This document shows, piece by piece, positions 11,018-18,819 of a stretch of 64,000 nucleotides of DNA. Every line of letters begins with the position of its first letter. Position 1 is the stretch's first letter. The translations under genes and the position numbers were made by a program. The notes under the pieces are model-generated. The model was not told the origin of the DNA, did no database searches, and was given only the letters and a program-made list of their open reading frames with translations. The DNA comes from Gammaproteobacteria bacterium (GTDB taxonomy: Bacteria; Pseudomonadota; Gammaproteobacteria; Arenicellales; Arenicellaceae), in contig JABDKW010000017.1 in NCBI GenBank assembly GCA_013002025.1, positions 19,417 to 83,416 of the forward strand. Reading direction: 5' to 3'.

Positions 11018-12814
11018 ATGAACGACCTGCGGCCATTGCAATTTATCCGGCAGGGCTACGAACGCTTTCTTGAAGCGCAGCAGTTGCGCATGTCCAGCAA
11101 TGTGGATGGACTCGCCTTACTCGCCGTGCTGGGGCTACTATGCGGATTATTGGCCGGTGCAGTCATCATTGCCTTACGCTTGACCATGGAACTGGTGGCC
11201 GACCAATATATGCCGGGGGGCAATGTAGAGGGATTTGAAAATTTGTCGCCGCGTGCACGCTTTCTATTATGCGTGGTGGGCGGTCTGGTCATCGGCCTGA
11301 TTCTGCGAGCCCTGAAACCAAAATCCACTAGCATGGGCGTCGTGCATGTGATCGAACGCTTGGAATACCATCAGGGCCACCTGCCCTTCAAGAATGCTGT
11401 ATTGCAATTTATTATCGCCGCCCTCGCCCTGCTAAGTGGCCACTCTGTAGGTCGCGAAGGCCCCAGCGTGCATCTCGGTGCGGCCAGTGGCAGCATTCTG
11501 GCCCGCATTCTCAGAGTACCCAATAATGGGGTACGCATTTTGGTAGCCAGCGGAGTGGCAGCGGCGATTGGTGCGGCGTTTAATACACCTTTGGCCGGCG
11601 TGATCTTCGCCATGGAGGTGGTATTGATGGACTACACGGTGATCGGCTTCACACCAGTGATCATCGCGGCGGTTAGCGCCACCTCGCTTACCCGCATTGT
11701 ATTTGGTGATGCGACCGCTTTCGCGATTCCGGCCTTTGAACTCACCGCCGTGAGCGAAATACCGGTTATCGCGTTGATGGGCGTAATGATTGGCTGCCTG
11801 TCCGCGCTGTTTATCCAAATGACTTTGTTCACCACCAGCCTGTTTATGCACCAATCGATCTGGCTCCGCACCACTCTGGCCGGCGTGATTACCGGCAGTA
11901 TTGCAATGTATTTGCCAGAAGTAATGGGCACCGGTTACGACACGGTCAACCATATTTTTCTGGCGCAGTTCGGGCTGGTGGCAGTGCTTTTGCTGACGCT
12001 GGCAAAAATAGTGGCCACAGCCAGCGCAATCGGTCTGGGGATTCCCGCCGGTTTGATCGGCCCTACCTTGTTTATGGGCGCAGCCGGAGGTGCCGCATTC
12101 GGTTGGGCCACCAGTCTGTGGATGCCCGATATCGCTAGCCCGGGTTTTTACGCCATTCTAGGCATGGCCGCAATGATGGGGGCCACCTTGCAGGCCCCAC
12201 TGGCCGCGCTGATCGCATTGTTGGAATTGACCGGTACTCAAGCAGTAATACTGCCTGGCATGATCGCCGTGGTGATGGCGGCCCTGATTACCCGGGCACT
12301 GTTCGGAAAATCGTCAATCTATCGTCATCTGATGCTGGTACGAGGGCTGGATTTTCGTAATTCACCTATGTCAAAAGCGTTGCGTCGAATCGGCGTAGCC
12401 AAAGTGATGGAGCGAAACTTCGTGGAATCAAGTGCTGTGGTCAGTCGCGCAGCTGCGGAGTCATTGTTGCAGCGTGAGCCGCGCTGGATACTGTTGCGTA
12501 GCGCTGATCGCAAGCGTACCGCCAGCATACTGCCGGCCAGCGACCTGGCCTCATTTCTATATCAGGAGGCCGACCCCGACAACCCGACCGTACAGCCATT
12601 GGAAGATGAAGACGATCTGGATTTGAGCCGTATACCCGCCCTGCGCCAGGAGGCCAGTGCGGTGAGCATTGTCGCGACGCTGTACGAAGCCGATGAAAAA
12701 ATGCGCGCCCGTGATTGCCAACTGCTATTCGTGACCGGTGCGCATGGCGCGGCACGCCATAAAATCTACGGTGTGGTTACCCGCGAGCATATTGATAACA
12801 GTTATCGTCTGTAA
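11018..12814 (+). CDS. CLC-family anion transporter or channel with C-terminal CBS-like region
   Basis: Membrane protein of 598 residues: a CLC core (about 25-440) and a cytosolic tail with weak CBS-domain character (about 460-598). The core carries GREGPSVHLGA (about 148) with the external gating Glu, and IPAGLIGPTLFMGA corresponding to the GxFxP motif. Two positions differ from E. coli ClcA by eye alignment. The GSGIPE chloride-site motif reads STSMGVVHVIE. The internal proton Glu (IIEEM) is Val in FAMEVVLMDY. Substitution of that Glu is typical of CLC channels, so I leave the mode of transport open. The gene starts 13 bp after algC and converges on aroQ. Confidence 0.88.
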   Translation: MNDLRPLQFIRQGYERFLEAQQLRMSSNVDGLALLAVLGLLCGLLAGAVIIALRLTMELVADQYMPGGNVEGFENLSPRARFLLCVVGGLVIGLILRALKPKSTSMGVVHVIERLEYHQGHLPFKNAVLQFIIAALALLSGHSVGREGPSVHLGAASGSILARILRVPNNGVRILVASGVAAAIGAAFNTPLAGVIFAMEVVLMDYTVIGFTPVIIAAVSATSLTRIVFGDATAFAIPAFELTAVSEIPVIALMGVMIGCLSALFIQMTLFTTSLFMHQSIWLRTTLAGVITGSIAMYLPEVMGTGYDTVNHIFLAQFGLVAVLLLTLAKIVATASAIGLGIPAGLIGPTLFMGAAGGAAFGWATSLWMPDIASPGFYAILGMAAMMGATLQAPLAALIALLELTGTQAVILPGMIAVVMAALITRALFGKSSIYRHLMLVRGLDFRNSPMSKALRRIGVAKVMERNFVESSAVVSRAAAESLLQREPRWILLRSADRKRTASILPASDLASFLYQEADPDNPTVQPLEDEDDLDLSRIPALRQEASAVSIVATLYEADEKMRARDCQLLFVTGAHGAARHKIYGVVTREHIDNSYRL

Positions 12815-12825
12815 CGGCGCGGCCG

Positions 12826-13263
12826 CTAATCTGCTCTTTTTCTTTTTCGCAATAAGGCGATGGCCTCGATGTAACCACGCTTACCGTGGCCGCTGATCTG
12901 CGCCTTGCAGACATCTTTAATCATCGATACCTGACGGAATTCCTCGCGCGCGTGGATGTCTGATAAATGAACTTCTACCGCCGGCATTTGCACGCTGCTG
13001 ATCGCATCGCGCAGAGCAACGGAATAATGCGTCAGCCCCCCCGGATTAATTACCAAGCCATCGGCCCAATGACGCTGCTCATGTAAAAAATCAATGATCG
13101 CGCCTTCGTGATTAGATTGAAAAAAACGCAGCTCGGCACCCTCAGCCTCAGGTTGCGACTCAATCCACTCATTAACGTCCTGCAGGCTCTCAGAACCATA
13201 TACCTCAGGTTCACGCTCACCCAATAAATTCAGGTTTGGACCGTTTACGATAATCAGCTTCAT
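12826..13263 (-). CDS. aroQ: 3-dehydroquinate dehydratase, type II
   Basis: Third step of the shikimate pathway, removing water from 3-dehydroquinate; type II enzymes are dodecamers. The 145 residues show the N-terminal NGPNLNLLGEREPEVYG, with Arg and Tyr of the mobile active-site loop, then SNHEGAIIDFLHE, NPGGLTHYSVALRDA and VEVHLSDIHAREEFR, whose His is catalytic. In many gammaproteobacteria aroQ precedes accBC; here it is the last gene of an aroE-aroB-aroQ run, 40 bp after aroB. It converges with the CLC gene, and the 11 bp between the stops leave no room for a terminator. Confidence 0.96.
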   Translation of the reverse strand: MKLIIVNGPNLNLLGEREPEVYGSESLQDVNEWIESQPEAEGAELRFFQSNHEGAIIDFLHEQRHWADGLVINPGGLTHYSVALRDAISSVQMPAVEVHLSDIHAREEFRQVSMIKDVCKAQISGHGKRGYIEAIALLRKRKRAD

Positions 13264-13303
13264 GGTTTAGTTCCGTCGTTTAGATCCCTGTCTTGGGTTG
13301 ATC

Positions 13304-14395
13304 TTATGCGACCGCACTCAGGCTGTCGACAATATCGTCTGCGGTAACCTCTGTATTAACCACCGCGTTACCGATCCCTTCCAGCAAGATAAAGTTAAGT
13401 TTGCCGTTAATATTTTTCTTGTCGTGGGCAACCACTTTAAGTACCTCATCGGCAGCAACACGGCCCAGCGCAGGCAATTCAAACCGCTGCAGCAACTTTT
13501 GCGCCGCCTCAAATTCCGCTGTGCTCAGCAGCCCTTTTTTATGTGAAATTAAATTGGCACACTGCATGCCATACATCACGGCCTCTCCATGATACAAACC
13601 ACCGTATTGCTGGATGGTTTCAAACGCGTGGCCAATGGTATGCCCGTAATTCAGTAACCTGCGCTCGCCGTGCTCAAACTGGTCATTGGAGACAATCTGC
13701 GCCTTGATGCGACAACTCTTGGTAATAATTTCACTCAATAAATCTTCATCAGCAAGGTTAACCAGGTCTTCAAAACGCGCTACAAAACTGTCAAAAATGG
13801 AAGTGTCACGGATCAGACCGTACTTAATCGCCTCAGCCAGCGAGGAAATCACATTACGGCGCGGCAAGGTATCCAGAAAGCCGGGGTCAACCAACACCGT
13901 TTTAGGTTGATAGATCGCGCCGACTAGATTCTTGCCGGCCGCCAGATTGACCGCCGTTTTACCACCGATTGCCGAGTCGATCATGGCCAGCAGCGTGGTC
14001 GGCAATTGAATAAAGGCAATGCCCCGCATATAGGTGGCAGCCACAAACCCACCCAGATCACCAACCACTCCACCGCCCATGGCCAACAAAACGGAGGAGC
14101 GATCACAGCCCAACTCGACCATACGGCTCCATACCTGCTCAGCCTGAGAAATATGTTTGGCTGATTCATCGCCGGGCACTACGATGGTGTCAATCTTAAA
14201 GCCCTGTTCACTCAGCCTGTCTATCAACGGTTGATACAAATCGGCTATCGCCTGCTGAGTCAATACCACCCACTGCTGCCCCTGGTTCCACTCACTGAGT
14301 GCTTCAGCCAGCCGCTCGCGCAGCCCAAACTGTACGCGGATATCATAGGAATGCTGATCGAGATCAAGCTTGATAACTTGAGAAGTCTGACTCAT
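13304..14395 (-). CDS. aroB: 3-dehydroquinate synthase
   Basis: Second shikimate step: converts DAHP to 3-dehydroquinate with NAD+ and a divalent metal. Family features in the 363 residues include the NAD-binding AMGGGVVGDLGGFVAATYMRGI, the PTTLLAMIDSAIGGK segment and the metal ligands in E-AIKYG, LLNYGHTIGHAFE and HGEAVMYGM. The ATG at the complement of 14393-14395 gives the normal start. aroB usually pairs with aroK and damX in gammaproteobacteria. Here it lies 33 bp after aroE and 40 bp before aroQ, a pathway-based grouping. No frameshift is seen. Confidence 0.96.
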   Translation of the reverse strand: MSQTSQVIKLDLDQHSYDIRVQFGLRERLAEALSEWNQGQQWVVLTQQAIADLYQPLIDRLSEQGFKIDTIVVPGDESAKHISQAEQVWSRMVELGCDRSSVLLAMGGGVVGDLGGFVAATYMRGIAFIQLPTTLLAMIDSAIGGKTAVNLAAGKNLVGAIYQPKTVLVDPGFLDTLPRRNVISSLAEAIKYGLIRDTSIFDSFVARFEDLVNLADEDLLSEIITKSCRIKAQIVSNDQFEHGERRLLNYGHTIGHAFETIQQYGGLYHGEAVMYGMQCANLISHKKGLLSTAEFEAAQKLLQRFELPALGRVAADEVLKVVAHDKKNINGKLNFILLEGIGNAVVNTEVTADDIVDSLSAVA

Positions 14396-14428
14396 GAATG
14401 CTTGGCCTTACGGCAGAGTTGCAAACGT

Positions 14429-15289
14429 TTATTTTATCGCTTTTTCCAGGTCCCTGACCAAGGAATTCATGTCCACATGTGCAACGATATTGCCACCCAT
14501 CCAGATCTCAACAGAGTGCACCGCCTGCGCCACTAACATTTGCAGGCCATTGATGGTGGGGGCACCCTGTTTTTCGGCAGCGGCGAGAAAGGCTGTTTTT
14601 AAGGGGTTGTAGACCAGATCAAACGCCACCGTCTCTGGCGAAAACAGTTGCTCACAGATAGCGCTTTCCAGCGGCGTTTCTTTGCTGTTGGGCGCCATGC
14701 CCACAGAGGTCGTATTCACCACGCAGTCGAGGTACTTAGCCCGCTTAGCCAGACCCTGTGCATCAACTAATTCAACCTTAACCGCTGGATTCACTTCCTG
14801 AATCAGGCGCTTTAATGTTTCGGCGCGCTCCGGCGTACGATTGAGTATAGACACCTGCTTGGCCTCACCCTCAGCGAACACCGCACCAACCGCCTGCGCG
14901 CTGCCGCCCGCACCAATAATTGCAAATTCACCGCCGGCGATACTGACTTCATTGCTGCTCAAAGAATAGGCGAAGCCTAGTAGATCGGTATTATGGCCGA
15001 TCAACCGGTTATCAATTCGGTGCACGGTATTCACGGCATTCAATAACTGCGCTTTGGGGTCCACCTCGTCGAGTAATGGAATGACGTTGGCTTTGTGAGG
15101 CACGGTCACGTTTACTCCGTCGAAGCCGCCTACCCTAAAGCCCGAGAAAAAAGCCTTAAGCCTGTCCTCGGCCAATTCGACTGTGCGATAAGAAGCATCG
15201 TCAATTTCCAGTTGACGATAAATTGCTTTATGCAGCAGCGGGCTTAGACTGTGTCCTAGCGGCTCACCCAATAAAGCAAATCGTTTCAA
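14429..15289 (-). CDS. aroE: Shikimate dehydrogenase (NADP+)
   Basis: Fourth shikimate step: NADPH-dependent reduction of 3-dehydroshikimate. Substrate-binding residues appear in GEPLGHSLSPLLHKAIY at the N-terminus and NVTVPHKANVIP, whose Lys is catalytic. The NADP-binding loop is IGAGGSAQAV, and NTTSVGMAP marks the second domain. The length is 286 residues. The start codon is TTG (complement of 15287-15289); the ATG 12 bp upstream meets a stop after three codons, so TTG is the only sensible start. Inefficient initiation may limit translation. It is the first gene of aroE-aroB-aroQ. Confidence 0.95.
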   Translation of the reverse strand: MKRFALLGEPLGHSLSPLLHKAIYRQLEIDDASYRTVELAEDRLKAFFSGFRVGGFDGVNVTVPHKANVIPLLDEVDPKAQLLNAVNTVHRIDNRLIGHNTDLLGFAYSLSSNEVSIAGGEFAIIGAGGSAQAVGAVFAEGEAKQVSILNRTPERAETLKRLIQEVNPAVKVELVDAQGLAKRAKYLDCVVNTTSVGMAPNSKETPLESAICEQLFSPETVAFDLVYNPLKTAFLAAAEKQGAPTINGLQMLVAQAVHSVEIWMGGNIVAHVDMNSLVRDLEKAIK

Positions 15290-15326
15290 ATTAGTTACCC
15301 ATCCCGAGATCTTTGCAGCGTTTATG

Positions 15327-15391
15327 CTATTAAAACCACTGGCACACTACCACTATTAAAACCGTATTCTGAGGCCCGGTTTGAGGCCCGG
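15327..15391 (-). repeat. Direct repeats upstream of aroE
   Basis: The 155 bp between aroG and aroE contain two exact copies of CTATTAAAACC (15327-15337 and 15353-15363, 26 bp apart) and two copies of TGAGGCCCGG (15370-15379 and 15382-15391, 12 bp apart). They lie where an aroE promoter is expected. I recognise no TyrR or TrpR box. Operator function is a guess. Confidence 0.35.
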
Positions 15392-15444
15392 CTTAAGGCT
15401 TCGTATGACCCAACGCAATTTACATTATCGCGCTGTCAGCCGTC

Positions 15445-16509
15445 TCATGCAGCGCGCGCTGTACGCCTTGATCGTACCGCATTTGCCAGAGCACGGCAAA
15501 GTTCTTGCGTTTCAGCCCAATCCACACAGCCATCGGTAATGCTTTGCCCATAAACCAGGGAATCGCCCTCGATCACCGCCTGATTACCCGCTACCAGATT
15601 GGATTCGATCATCACACCAAACACTCGAGACTCTCCGGCCTCGATCTGGCGACATACATCCTCACAAACCTCGCGTTGGCGCTCAGGGGTTTTAAAACTA
15701 TTCGCATGACTGAAATCGATCATAATATTGGGCCGCAGGCCCGCTTTATTCAACATATCTGCCGAGACCTGCACGTCTTGCGCTGAATAATTGGGCTGTT
15801 GGTTGCCGCCACGCAATATGATGTGGCAAAACTCGTTGCCGGTACTATTGAATATGGCGGTTCGCCCCTCCTTGGTAACCGACAGGAAATGATGCGGGTT
15901 ACTGGCCGCACCAATCGCGTCTACGGCAATTTTCAAATTACCGTTGGTGCCGTTTTTAAAACCGACCGGGCACGATAAACCTGACGCCAGCTCGCGATGA
16001 CACTGGCTCTCGGTGGTACGCGCTCCGATGGCACCCCAGGCTACCGTGTCGGCCGTGTACTGTGGCGTGATCAAGTCGAGATATTCGCAGCCGGCAGGCA
16101 CGCCTAAATCGTTAATTTCCAGCAATAGCTGGCGCGCAATTCCCAGACCCTTGTTGACCTGATACGAATTATCAAGATCAGGGTCGTTGATTAAACCCTT
16201 CCAACCCACCGTGGTACGGGGTTTTTCAAAATACACCCGCATTACGATTTCTAGGTCTTGCGACAGTTCATTACGCAGCGTCGCGAGTCGGCCCGCATAG
16301 TCTATCGCCGCCACGGGGTCGTGAATCGAACAGGGACCCACAATCGCTACCAAGCGATCATCATCGCCCGCCATGATGCGTTGAATTTGCTCACGGGCCT
16401 GCAAGGTACAGTCTGCGGCCTGATCGGTAAGTGGGAATTGTTCGTGAATTTGCGCCGGCGACACCAGCTCTTTGGTGCCGGCAATCCGGATATCTTCGGT
16501 AATTCTCAT
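15445..16509 (-). CDS. 3-deoxy-7-phosphoheptulonate (DAHP) synthase, class I
   Basis: Commits PEP and erythrose 4-phosphate to aromatic biosynthesis. The 354 residues belong to the AroF/AroG/AroH class: IVGPCSIHDPVAAIDYA (about 58), MRVYFEKPRTTVGWKGLINDP (about 90), a GARTTESQCHRELASGLS segment, VGFKNGTNG and IMIDFSHANS. Which aromatic amino acid inhibits it cannot be decided from the sequence. It stands 155 bp upstream of aroE on the same strand, so the two may form one regulon. It diverges from ppk, sharing a 174-bp promoter region. The ATG has no strong Shine-Dalgarno. Confidence 0.94.
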   Translation of the reverse strand: MRITEDIRIAGTKELVSPAQIHEQFPLTDQAADCTLQAREQIQRIMAGDDDRLVAIVGPCSIHDPVAAIDYAGRLATLRNELSQDLEIVMRVYFEKPRTTVGWKGLINDPDLDNSYQVNKGLGIARQLLLEINDLGVPAGCEYLDLITPQYTADTVAWGAIGARTTESQCHRELASGLSCPVGFKNGTNGNLKIAVDAIGAASNPHHFLSVTKEGRTAIFNSTGNEFCHIILRGGNQQPNYSAQDVQVSADMLNKAGLRPNIMIDFSHANSFKTPERQREVCEDVCRQIEAGESRVFGVMIESNLVAGNQAVIEGDSLVYGQSITDGCVDWAETQELCRALANAVRSRRTARAA

Positions 16510-16525
16510 TAAATTAGACTTAAGC

Positions 16526-16560
16526 TTGTCATCTGAATGTCAAAATCGGGGTGTTAATAT
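16526..16560 (+). promoter_or_regulatory. Candidate Pho box and -10 box of ppk
   Basis: TTGTCAT (16526-16532) and ATGTCAA (16537-16543) repeat with an 11-bp period and 4-bp spacer, the layout of a PhoB site (CTGTCAT, 4 bp, CTGTCAT; 6/7 and 5/7 matches). A -10-like TAATAT (16555-16560) begins 11 bp after the box, the usual spacing for PhoB-activated promoters. Predicted leader is about 117 nt. Confidence 0.45.
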
Positions 16561-16683
16561 ACCATAGCTAAGTTAGAATTAGTGTTCCCAAGGCGCTTCA
16601 ATAGTTAAGCACAAGCCTTTGTTTTAGTTCTTTAAAGTTTCCATAACCTACCTGAAAATCACACCCAGACCGAGCTGCTGTAA

Positions 16684-18753
16684 ATGGCCACTAGCCCCGA
16701 TCTAAACCTCTACCTGCACCCCGAACTCAGTTTGCTGAGCTTTCATGAGCGGGTGTTGTCGATGGCCCTGAACCCGGCCACGCCGTTGCTGGAGCGCCTG
16801 AAATTCCTGTGTATCTTTAGCTCGAACATGGATGAGTTTTATGAAATCCGGGTGTCGGGGCTCAAGGCCAAGGCACAGAGCGCCGCGTCAACAGAGGGTA
16901 TCGATGGCATATCGCCGCAGGCCGCGTTAGAGCAGATTAGCGACAAAGCCCATGCGCTGGTAGATCTGCAATACCAGACCTTGAACGAACAAGTGCTGCC
17001 AGAGCTGGCCAAGCACGGCATCCGTTTTCTGGCGCCGGCTGATTGTAATGAGCGACAGGCCAAGTGGCTCAAAACGTATTTTAAGCGCCAGGTTTTGCCG
17101 CTGTTAACGCCCATCAGGCTTGACCCCGCGCACCCATTTCCGCTAACCATCAATAAGGGCTTGAGCATCGTGGTCGATCTACACGAGCCGGAGCGTGACG
17201 ACACACACCATATTGCTGTAGTACCCGCGCCCCGCGCCCTACCTCGTTTTGTGCGCCTGCCAGAAGAACTGTGCGACAGTGAATATGAATATGTGTATCT
17301 GTCGTCGATCATTCATGCGCACATTGATCTAATCTTCCGCAATGTCGAAGTGCTGGGCTGCTATCAGTTTCGCATCACCCGCAACAGTGATCTGTATGTG
17401 GATCTCGAAGAAGTAGAAGACCTGGCCCGCACGCTGGAAGGCGAATTGCCTTCGCGGCTCTATGGTGAGGCAATTCGGCTGGAAGTGTCGCAAAACTGCC
17501 CTAAGCGCATTATCAAATTTCTACAGGACCGCTTTCAATTAAGCGACGACCTGATCTACCGGGTCAATGGACCGGTTAATTTAAATCGCCTGATTACCCT
17601 GCCAGAGCTGGTCAACCGGCCACAAATTAAATACCGCAACTTTACGCCATCTGTACCCGCGTTTTTTAATCAACAGGCCAATATATTTGACACCCTCGCC
17701 AGCGGCGATGTGTTGTTGCACCACCCCTTTCAATCATTTGCTCCAGTGGTTGACTTTTTACGCCAGGCCGCCAACGACCCGGACGTACTGGTCATCAAGC
17801 AAACTCTGTACCGCACCGGCGCCGACTCAATCATGGTGGAATTATTGGCCGACGCAGCAAGGGCCGGTAAAGAGGTCACGGTCATCATCGAGCTAATGGC
17901 ACGCTTCGACGAGCAGAACAATCTGTCGATCGCGCAAACCCTGCAGAGTGCCGGGGCGCACGTGATCTACGGCATGGTCGGGAAAAAAACCCACGCCAAA
18001 ATGTTGATGGTGGTGCGCCGCGAAGGCAAACGCTTACGACGCTATGTGCACCTTGGCACCGGTAACTATCACCAGGCCAATACCCGCGTCTACACCGACT
18101 ACGGATTTTTCACCAGCGACAAGGAAATCACCCAGGATGTGCATGAAATTTTTATGCAACTCACCACGCAGGGACCAAACCCGGAGTTGAGAAAACTATA
18201 TCAGTCGCCCTATGGCGTCGGCGCCATGCTACTGGAGCGCATTTACCATGAGGCAGAACTGGCGCGCAGTGGTAAACCGGCCCACATAATCGCCAAGGTA
18301 AATGGCTTGTCCAGCCAGAATATTATTGATGCGCTGTATGAAGCCTCCCAGGCGGGCGTGCAAATTGACCTGATTGTGCGCGGCATATGCTGCCTGCGGC
18401 CGGGCTTGCCTGGCGTCTCAGACAATATTCGAGTGATATCGGTGGTAGGTCGCTTTCTTGAACACGGGCGCGTGTACTACTTTGCTAACGAAGGCCAACC
18501 ACGGGTGTATTTGTCCAGCGCGGATATGATGCCGCGCAATCTCAAGAACCGTATTGAACAATGTACCCCGATAGAGAACGAATCATTGAAAACTATAATT
18601 ATCAATGACTTGCAGCTATATCTTAAAGATAACACTAATGCGTGGATTATGCAGGCCGATGGCCAGTATGCACAGCGGATTGCCTCGCGCAAATCGCCTG
18701 AACTATTGTCTGCCCAGCAGATTCTGATGGAAACCCACGAAGAACATAGCTAG
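16684..18753 (+). CDS. ppk1: Polyphosphate kinase 1
   Basis: Reversibly polymerises the terminal phosphate of ATP into inorganic polyphosphate, a phosphate and stress reserve. The 689 residues match E. coli Ppk. The N-terminal domain shows LSFHERVLSMA and FSSNMDEFYEIRVSGLK, which contribute to ATP binding. The phosphorylated His lies in KKTHAKMLMVVRREGK (about 437), followed by HLGTGNYHQANTRVYTDYG, and the second phospholipase-D-like half has the FANEGQPRVYLSSADMMPRNL segment. A candidate Pho box lies upstream, and ppx is encoded convergently 66 bp after the stop. Synthesis and breakdown of polyphosphate are thus paired but on separate transcripts. Confidence 0.97.
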   Translation: MATSPDLNLYLHPELSLLSFHERVLSMALNPATPLLERLKFLCIFSSNMDEFYEIRVSGLKAKAQSAASTEGIDGISPQAALEQISDKAHALVDLQYQTLNEQVLPELAKHGIRFLAPADCNERQAKWLKTYFKRQVLPLLTPIRLDPAHPFPLTINKGLSIVVDLHEPERDDTHHIAVVPAPRALPRFVRLPEELCDSEYEYVYLSSIIHAHIDLIFRNVEVLGCYQFRITRNSDLYVDLEEVEDLARTLEGELPSRLYGEAIRLEVSQNCPKRIIKFLQDRFQLSDDLIYRVNGPVNLNRLITLPELVNRPQIKYRNFTPSVPAFFNQQANIFDTLASGDVLLHHPFQSFAPVVDFLRQAANDPDVLVIKQTLYRTGADSIMVELLADAARAGKEVTVIIELMARFDEQNNLSIAQTLQSAGAHVIYGMVGKKTHAKMLMVVRREGKRLRRYVHLGTGNYHQANTRVYTDYGFFTSDKEITQDVHEIFMQLTTQGPNPELRKLYQSPYGVGAMLLERIYHEAELARSGKPAHIIAKVNGLSSQNIIDALYEASQAGVQIDLIVRGICCLRPGLPGVSDNIRVISVVGRFLEHGRVYYFANEGQPRVYLSSADMMPRNLKNRIEQCTPIENESLKTIIINDLQLYLKDNTNAWIMQADGQYAQRIASRKSPELLSAQQILMETHEEHS

Positions 18754-18819
18754 ACCTGAAGATCGCATACCCGTTACCACTGAGACACTGGTGGCAGGCG
18801 TGCCGGTGAAGTCATGCGC

